Source: Kitasatospora sp. SolWspMP-SS2h
Lineage (GTDB): Bacteria > Actinomycetota > Actinomycetes > Streptomycetales > Streptomycetaceae
Assembly (NCBI RefSeq): GCF_003259315.1
Contig: NZ_QLLT01000006.1
Span: 230,302 to 294,301 of the forward strand
Reading direction: 5' to 3'
DNA length: 64,000 bases
The position numbers were made by a program, and so were the translations under genes. The notes under the pieces are model-generated. The model saw only the letters and a list, made by a program, of their open reading frames with translations. It did no database searches and had not been told where the DNA came from. Below are positions 59,671 through 64,000 of the stretch, piece by piece. Each line of letters begins with the position of its first letter. Positions within the stretch are counted from its first letter, which is position 1.

Positions 59671-60630
59671 TCAGGCGGTGCGGGCGGCGGGGGAGGCGGC
59701 GGCGGACGCGGCTTCGGCGTGGCGGGCCAGGATCAGGTGGGCGAGTTCCGGGGCGGGGCCGAGGACCGGGGCGAGGTGGTCGGCGTGGTGGGTGGTGGCG
59801 GCGGTGGCGATCCGGTCGGGGAGGAGGCCGGGGGCGAGGAGGTAGGGGGCGACGGCGGTGGTGCGGACGGTCGGGGTGGCGCGCAGGGCGGTGAGGCCGT
59901 CGGCGACGGTGGGCGGGGCCGCGGAGGCGTGGGCGGTGGTGACGGCGGCCCAGCCGCGGGTGCGGCGCCACTCGGCGGCCACGGCGCGGGTGGTGGCGTT
60001 GGCGGCCGGGTCGGAGGAGCCGGCGGCGGCCAGTACGACGCCGGTGCGGGCCCGGACGGCCGGGTCGGCGACGTCCAGGCCGGTCTCGGCGAGGCGGCGG
60101 TCCAGGGCGTCCAGCAGCAGCGGGGAGGGCCCGAGGACGTCCGCGACCGGGATCGCCGAGCCGGCGGCGCGCAGGGCGGCCGGGATGTCGTGCTTGGCGT
60201 GGAACGCCCGGTTGAGGAGCAGCGGGACGGCGATCGCGCCGGTCAGGCGCGGGGCGACCTGGGCGATGCGGGGGGCGCAGTGGTCCAGGTACGCGGTGGT
60301 GACGGCCAGGTGCGGGGCCAGGGCGCGGACGGCGTCGGCGAGGGCCTCGACGGTCGCGGCGTGGCGCGGGTCGCGGGAGCCGTGCGCGAGGAGGAGCAAC
60401 GGCGGGACGGGCGTGCTCGGGAGGACGGGCGTGCCGCGCGCGGCCACGGTCGCGGTGCCCGGCTGCGGGAGGTGCTCTGCCGCCGCGCGCAGTTCTCCGC
60501 GCCCCTGGCGGGGCGGGGAGAGGGGGTGCGGTAGGTCGCCGCGCTCCTGCCGGCGGGCGGGGCGGGGCTGCGGCGGTTCCCCGCGCCCCTGGCGGGGCGC
60601 GGGGGTGGTGGCGGTGGTGCGCGGGGTCAC
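59671..60630 (-). CDS. Sirohydrochlorin/cobalto-chelatase family protein (CbiX/SirB)
   Basis: 319-aa protein. The CbiX fold begins at LLLLAHGSRDPRHAATVEAL (first metal-ligand His) and continues with VPLLLNRAFHAKHDIPAALR (the second His region), LGPSPLLLDALDRRL, VVLAAAGSSDPAANATTRAV, VAPYLLAPGLLPDRI. It inserts iron into sirohydrochlorin for siroheme, the cofactor of sulfite and nitrite reductases. The ssuC stop lies 4 nt before the first possible start (60630). The N-terminal ~60 residues are encoded by repeated GC hairpin elements and GTG 60447 may be the true start. Confidence 0.85.
   Translation of the reverse strand: MTPRTTATTPAPRQGRGEPPQPRPARRQERGDLPHPLSPPRQGRGELRAAAEHLPQPGTATVAARGTPVLPSTPVPPLLLLAHGSRDPRHAATVEALADAVRALAPHLAVTTAYLDHCAPRIAQVAPRLTGAIAVPLLLNRAFHAKHDIPAALRAAGSAIPVADVLGPSPLLLDALDRRLAETGLDVADPAVRARTGVVLAAAGSSDPAANATTRAVAAEWRRTRGWAAVTTAHASAAPPTVADGLTALRATPTVRTTAVAPYLLAPGLLPDRIATAATTHHADHLAPVLGPAPELAHLILARHAEAASAAASPAARTA
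60492..60599. repeat. Two copies of a GC-rich repeat with CGCCCC-TGGC-GGGGCG hairpin
   Basis: Copies at 60492-60515 and 60576-60599 differ by one base and encode the repeated PRQGRGE in the chelatase frame. Short elements of this style are scattered through streptomycete genomes. Confidence 0.7.
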
Positions 60631-60634
60631 GGGA

Positions 60635-61540
60635 TCAGCGGGAGTTGACGAGCAGGCCGCGGCTGCGCAGGACGCGGCGTTCGAGGGGGGAGAAGAAGAG
60701 CAGGTCGATGGCGACGCCGACGAACAGGATCAGCAGGATGCCGAGCAGCACGCCGGACATGTTGGAGAACTCGCGCTGGTTCTCCAGGTAGCGGCCCAGG
60801 CCCAGGCCCAGGTCGGGGGAGGAAGCGATGAGTTCGGCGGCCATCAGGGAGCGCCAGGAGAACGCCCAGCCCTGCTTGAGGCCGGCCAGGTAGCCGGGCA
60901 GCGCGGCGGGGAGCAGGATGTGGCGGGCGCCGCGCAGGCCGGTCGCGCCGAGGGTCTGCCCGGCCCGCAGGTAGATCGGCGGGACCTGGTCGATGCCGCT
61001 GATCAGGCCGTTGGCGATGGACGGGACGGCGCCGAGCAGGATGACGGCGTACATCGCGGAGTTGGTGATGCCGAGCCAGATGATGCCGGCGGGCACCCAG
61101 GCCACCGAGGGCAGCGACTGCAGGCCGGAGAGCACCGGGCCGAGCGCGGCGCGCACCGGCTTGATCCGGGCGACGACCAGGCCGATCGGGGTGCCGATCA
61201 CGACGGACAGGGCGAAGCCGGACAGGCCGCGCCACACGCTGGTCCAGATGATCGAGAGCAGCGTGCCGCCGTACCAGAGCTCGGTGAGCGAGTCCCAGAC
61301 GGCGGCGGGGCTGGGGAGCTTGTCGGGGGTGGTGAGTTCCAGGCTGTAGGCGAGCTGCCAGACGGCCAGGACCAGCACCACGCCGAGGACCGGCGGCAGG
61401 ACCTTCCGGCGCAGCACCACCGGGAGCGGGGTGCGCTGCGCCTGGACGGTCTCCAGGGCGTCGAGTCCGGCCTCGACGCTGGCGCTGTCGGCGGGCCCGT
61501 CCTTGACCAGGGGGACGGCGGCGGTGTCAGTGCTGGACAT
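60635..61540 (-). CDS. ssuC: Sulfonate/nitrate-type ABC transporter permease
   Basis: 301-aa membrane subunit. After a cytoplasmic N-terminus, about six membrane spans: VLPPVLGVVLVLAVWQLAYS, LSGFALSVVIGTPIGLVVAR, LQSLPSVAWVPAGIIWLGIT, AVILLGAVPSIANGLISGI. The EAA loop GARHILLPAALPGYLAGLKQ binds the ATPase. It forms the channel for the alkanesulfonate or taurine taken up with SsuA. ATG 61540; its start overlaps the end of the ATPase gene by 14 nt, so translation is coupled. Confidence 0.93.
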   Translation of the reverse strand: MSSTDTAAVPLVKDGPADSASVEAGLDALETVQAQRTPLPVVLRRKVLPPVLGVVLVLAVWQLAYSLELTTPDKLPSPAAVWDSLTELWYGGTLLSIIWTSVWRGLSGFALSVVIGTPIGLVVARIKPVRAALGPVLSGLQSLPSVAWVPAGIIWLGITNSAMYAVILLGAVPSIANGLISGIDQVPPIYLRAGQTLGATGLRGARHILLPAALPGYLAGLKQGWAFSWRSLMAAELIASSPDLGLGLGRYLENQREFSNMSGVLLGILLILFVGVAIDLLFFSPLERRVLRSRGLLVNSR

Positions 61541-62330
61541 GGCGGCGGATCTCCCCACGCAGTTCTTCGGTGATCTCGATGGACAGATCCGCGACCCCGG
61601 CCGACTCGATCCGGCGCGGCTGCGGCAGGTCGATGCGCCACTCCTTGGCGACCCGGCCCGGGCGGGAGGAGAGCAGCACGACGCGCTGGGCGAGGCGGAC
61701 CGCCTCGCGGACATTGTGGGTGACGAACAGGACGGCGAGCTGCTTCTCGGCCCAGATCCGGGTGATCTCGTCGTGCAGCACGTCGCGGGTGATGGCGTCG
61801 AGCGCGGCGAACGGCTCGTCCATCAGCAGCACCTGGGAGCCCTGGGCGAGCGAGCGGGCCAGCGCGACGCGCTGGCGCATGCCGCCGGACAGCTCGTGCA
61901 CGCGCTTCTTGTAGGAGCCGCCGAGGCGGACCAGCTCCAGCAGGCGCTCGGCCTCGGGGCGGCGCTCGGCCTTGGGGACGCCGGCCAGCCGCAGGGCGAG
62001 TTCGATGTTCCGCCCGGCGGTGAGCCAGGGGAACAGCGCGTGGTCCTGGAACATCAGGGCGGGCCGGCCGCCGGGCACCTCGATGGTGCCGGAGGTCGGC
62101 CGGTCCAGGCCCGCGACCAGGTTGAGCAGGGTGGACTTGCCGCAGCCGGAGGCGCCGAGCAGGGTGACGAACTCGCCGGGTGCGACGGTGAGGTTGATGT
62201 CCTCGAGCACCGGCGCGGCGGTGCCGGGGCGGCCGAAGGTCTTGTGCACGTGCGAGATCCGGACGGCGGTGTCGCCGTCCGGTCGGCCCGCGCCGGCGGC
62301 GTCGGGCGAGGTGGTCAGTGCCGTGGTCAC
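61527..62330 (-). CDS. ssuB: Sulfonate/nitrate-type ABC transporter ATPase
   Basis: 267-aa ATPase. Walker A GASGCGKST (59-67), Q-loop LMFQDHALFPWLT, signature HELSGGMRQRVALAR, Walker B VLLMDEPFAALDA, H-loop VLFVTHNVREAV. It energises SsuC-mediated uptake. GTG 62330 with GGAGG at 6 nt; longer frames have no Shine-Dalgarno. ATPases of this group also serve nitrate, taurine and thiamine precursors, so sulfonate is inferred from the neighbours (cysN, CbiX). Confidence 0.93.
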   Translation of the reverse strand: MTTALTTSPDAAGAGRPDGDTAVRISHVHKTFGRPGTAAPVLEDINLTVAPGEFVTLLGASGCGKSTLLNLVAGLDRPTSGTIEVPGGRPALMFQDHALFPWLTAGRNIELALRLAGVPKAERRPEAERLLELVRLGGSYKKRVHELSGGMRQRVALARSLAQGSQVLLMDEPFAALDAITRDVLHDEITRIWAEKQLAVLFVTHNVREAVRLAQRVVLLSSRPGRVAKEWRIDLPQPRRIESAGVADLSIEITEELRGEIRRHVQH

Positions 62331-62458
62331 GGGCACCTCCTGCGGGTGTGGTTCCGGGCAGGGCGGGGATCGGTGTCCGGGGTCCGGCCCCGCGCCCGCC
62401 CGGTGAGTGGGCATCGCTTGGGCGGGCGCGGGGCGCGGACCTCGGGGCCTGGGAGGAC

Positions 62459-63601
62459 TTACTTGGTGCCCAGTCCGGCGTCGGCGACGGCGGGCTGGTT
62501 GTTCTCCTTCAGCACCTTATTGAGCAGGGTCAGGTCGTAGATCCCGGCCAGGTTGGGCTTCTTGAGCAGCCCGGCGGTGACGGCGTGGTCGGCCTCGGCC
62601 TGCAGGGTGTTGGCCAGCGGGTCGTCGATGAAGTCGATGTCCTGCCACGCCGGGTCGAGGATCGAGGCGTCCAGCGCGTTGCCGGCGTCGGCCTTGATCT
62701 GGTCGTTGGCGACGGACTTGGCCTGGTCGGAGTTGGCCTTGATCCAGGCGTTGGTCTTCACCGAGCCGCGCAGCACGGCCTCCACCACGTCCGGGTGCTC
62801 CGTCAGGAACTTCTGCGAGACGATGATGTTGGTGATGACGAACTTCTTGTCCGGCCAGACGTCCTTCTCGTTGAGCAGGACCTTCGCGCCGAGGGTGACC
62901 AGCTTGGACGCGGTCGGCTCCGGCACCCACGCGCCGTCGATGGAGCCGGACTTGTACGCGTCGGGGGTGACCTTGTTGTCGGTGCGCAGCACCTTCACGT
63001 CGCCGTCGCCGGTCTGGGCGTCGACCTTGAAGCCCTTCTCGGCGAGGTAGTTGAGCAGCGCCACGTCCTGGGTGTTGCCGAGCTGCGGGGTGGCGATCTT
63101 CTTGCCCTTGAGGTCGTCCAGGGTCGGGATCTTCTCCGGGTTGACGACCAGCTTGACGCCGCCGGAGGCCGAACCGCTGATGATCTTCAGCGACTTGCCG
63201 CCGGACTGGGTGTAGCCGTTGATCGACGGGGAGGGGCCGATCCAGCCGATGTCGATCGAACCGGCGTTCAGCGCCTCGATCTCGGCCGGACCCGCATTGA
63301 ACACCTGGGTCTTGATCTGGGTGCCGCCCAGCTCCTGCTGGAATATGCCCTGCTTGAGGCCGACCAGCGCGGTGCCGTGGGTCAGGTTGGCGAAGTAGCC
63401 GATCTTCACGGTGTCCGCGGAGAGCTTCGTGCCCGAGGCGGCCGGCTTGGCGGACGCCTTGTCGTCGCTCTTGGAGCCGTACGAGCAGGCCGACAGCAGG
63501 CCGGCGGTGGTCAGCACGGCGACGGCCGCCACGGCGGCGCGTCTGGTCCGGCCCGCGCGGGGGCGTGCGGAGGTATGGGTGGACTCGGTGCTCGGTGCCA
63601 T
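62459..63601 (-). CDS. ssuA: Sulfonate-binding ABC lipoprotein
   Basis: 380-aa extracellular binding protein (type II fold, NMT1/SsuA group). Lipobox LLSAC at Cys39, Ser/Lys/Ala tether, then VKIGYFANLTHGTALVGLKQ, FNAGPAEIEALNAGSIDIGW, IKGKKIATPQLGNTQDVAL-type block (DLKGKKIATPQLGNTQDVAL), VPEPTASKLV and TNIIVSQKFLTEHPDVVEAV. It captures the sulfonate for SsuBC. ATG 63601 begins the signal. First of the ssuABC genes, 128 nt before ssuB; upstream of it lies the end of cysN. Confidence 0.93.
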   Translation of the reverse strand: MAPSTESTHTSARPRAGRTRRAAVAAVAVLTTAGLLSACSYGSKSDDKASAKPAASGTKLSADTVKIGYFANLTHGTALVGLKQGIFQQELGGTQIKTQVFNAGPAEIEALNAGSIDIGWIGPSPSINGYTQSGGKSLKIISGSASGGVKLVVNPEKIPTLDDLKGKKIATPQLGNTQDVALLNYLAEKGFKVDAQTGDGDVKVLRTDNKVTPDAYKSGSIDGAWVPEPTASKLVTLGAKVLLNEKDVWPDKKFVITNIIVSQKFLTEHPDVVEAVLRGSVKTNAWIKANSDQAKSVANDQIKADAGNALDASILDPAWQDIDFIDDPLANTLQAEADHAVTAGLLKKPNLAGIYDLTLLNKVLKENNQPAVADAGLGTK

Positions 63602-63724
63602 GAGAGGTGTTCCGTTCGAGAAGAAGGAAGGTGTCGCGTACGGGACGTGCCTGACGTGCTGCCGGGGCCGGGCCGACCCCGCCGCACCCACTGTGGGAAG
63701 GAACGGCGGCTGCGGGCCCGGTGA

Positions 63725-63743
63725 CAGGGGCTCAGCGCCCCTG
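63725..63743 (-). terminator. Hairpin after cysN
   Basis: CAGGGGC-TCAGC-GCCCCTG, 7-bp stem, in the 243-nt space between cysN and ssuA. It could end the cysDN transcript or regulate read-through. A 37-codon frame starting inside the cysN stop (TGATG) ends in its loop. Confidence 0.5.
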
Positions 63744-63844
63744 CCAGCCCCCACATCGCGTCAGGCCGCCCTGGCCGCTGCCGAGGACGCCGCTGCCGAT
63801 GCGGCCGCCTTCCTTGTCCATGCCCGAGAACGCCTCGCTGGGCA

Positions 63845-64000
63845 TCAGACCCAGTCCTCCTCTGTGGAAGCGTCGGTGATGCTGACGGTGTCGAACGCCT
63901 CGCCCGCCATGCCGGCGGTGAGGGTGGTGCCGTCGGCCGGGTCGATCAGGATGAACGAGCCGGTGCGGCGGTTGTCGGTGTAGTCGTCGAGGGCCAGGGG
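63845..64000 (-). CDS. cysN: Sulfate adenylyltransferase large subunit, 3' end
   Basis: Only the last 51 codons are inside the window: a C-terminal beta-barrel strand DDYTDNRRTGSFILIDPADG then TTLTAGMAGEAF. This matches the end of the GTPase subunit CysN, which with CysD makes adenylyl sulfate for sulfate assimilation. The 5' part and the expected cysD/cysC/cysH genes lie beyond base 64000. Together with ssuABC and the chelatase gene it forms a sulfur-uptake and assimilation locus. Confidence 0.9.
   Translation of the reverse strand, partial: PLALDDYTDNRRTGSFILIDPADGTTLTAGMAGEAFDTVSITDASTEEDWV

Noticed and set aside
63602..63844. S-adenosylmethionine riboswitch or Cys-rich leader peptide before ssuA
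   Set aside because: I could not find the conserved core of a SAM riboswitch, nor the short Arg/Val/Asp/Cys leader motif seen before sulfur genes in streptomycetes.
1..64000. CRISPR arrays, insertion sequences, prophage or integrase sites
   Set aside because: No regularly spaced repeats, transposase, integrase or phage structural gene seen; the tandem repeats found are slippage type.

Overview
The window is very GC-rich, almost fully coding actinobacterial DNA. Codon use, frequent GTG starts, -10-only leaderless promoters, Tat and lipoprotein exports, and the order gltD / pyk / pdtaR / liv operon / polA / hrpB / rpsA / coaE all point to Streptomycetaceae (Streptomyces or Kitasatospora; I cannot decide which). 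The left third follows the Streptomyces core-chromosome order I know. The right half mixes loci that lie elsewhere in model Streptomyces, so rearrangement or lineage-specific accessory content is likely. I see no phage, insertion sequence, CRISPR array or biosynthetic cluster.

Layout. 1-3.4 kb: end of gltD, an XRE/DUF5753 regulator and an aldehyde dehydrogenase. 3.5-9.3 kb: a Tat-exported 5'-nucleotidase, pyruvate kinase, a lipoprotein, an unusual tRNA-Leu(CAA) and the ANTAR regulator PdtaR. 9.3-15.1 kb: a complete branched-chain amino-acid ABC operon (livJ-H-M-G-F, minus strand). 15.4-24 kb: a membrane protein, a hotdog thioesterase, polA, a GNAT acetyltransferase, hrpB and a methyltransferase. 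24-30.4 kb: rpsA with a long leader, an MMPL transporter, a UlaG-like metallo-hydrolase, coaE and a proline-rich membrane protein.

30.7-37 kb is the most accessory-looking stretch. It holds an XRE regulator with a His-rich repeat followed by a small TIR-domain protein, then a rhodanese and a DUF574-type methyltransferase. After these come soxR and, divergent from it across a SoxR-like operator, a transketolase split into N and C subunits. 37-44.4 kb carries the glycogen-to-trehalose route (treZ, treY, an intervening SDR gene, glgX). 44.8-49 kb has a DUF5919-like protein, a DnaQ-type exonuclease, a polysaccharide deacetylase lipoprotein and an APH-like kinase.

49-54 kb holds two divergent MMPL transporters. 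54.2-56.6 kb is a cold-shock pair: a Csp with a structured leader, and a DEAD-box RNA helicase. 56.7-59.7 kb has a MarR regulator, two conserved hypotheticals and a decayed SUKH (SMI1/KNR4) gene. 59.7-64 kb is a sulfur-assimilation operon on the minus strand: cysN (3' end), ssuA, ssuB, ssuC and a CbiX/SirB chelatase that would supply siroheme for sulfite reductase.

Strongest leads: the SoxR-like operator in front of a split transketolase; the XRE(His-repeat)-TIR pair; the class-I-shaped tRNA-Leu(CAA); the Csp leader with a terminator-like hairpin and an upstream ORF; the SD-sequestering hairpin before the SDR gene; and a perfect palindrome inserted in frame in hrpB.
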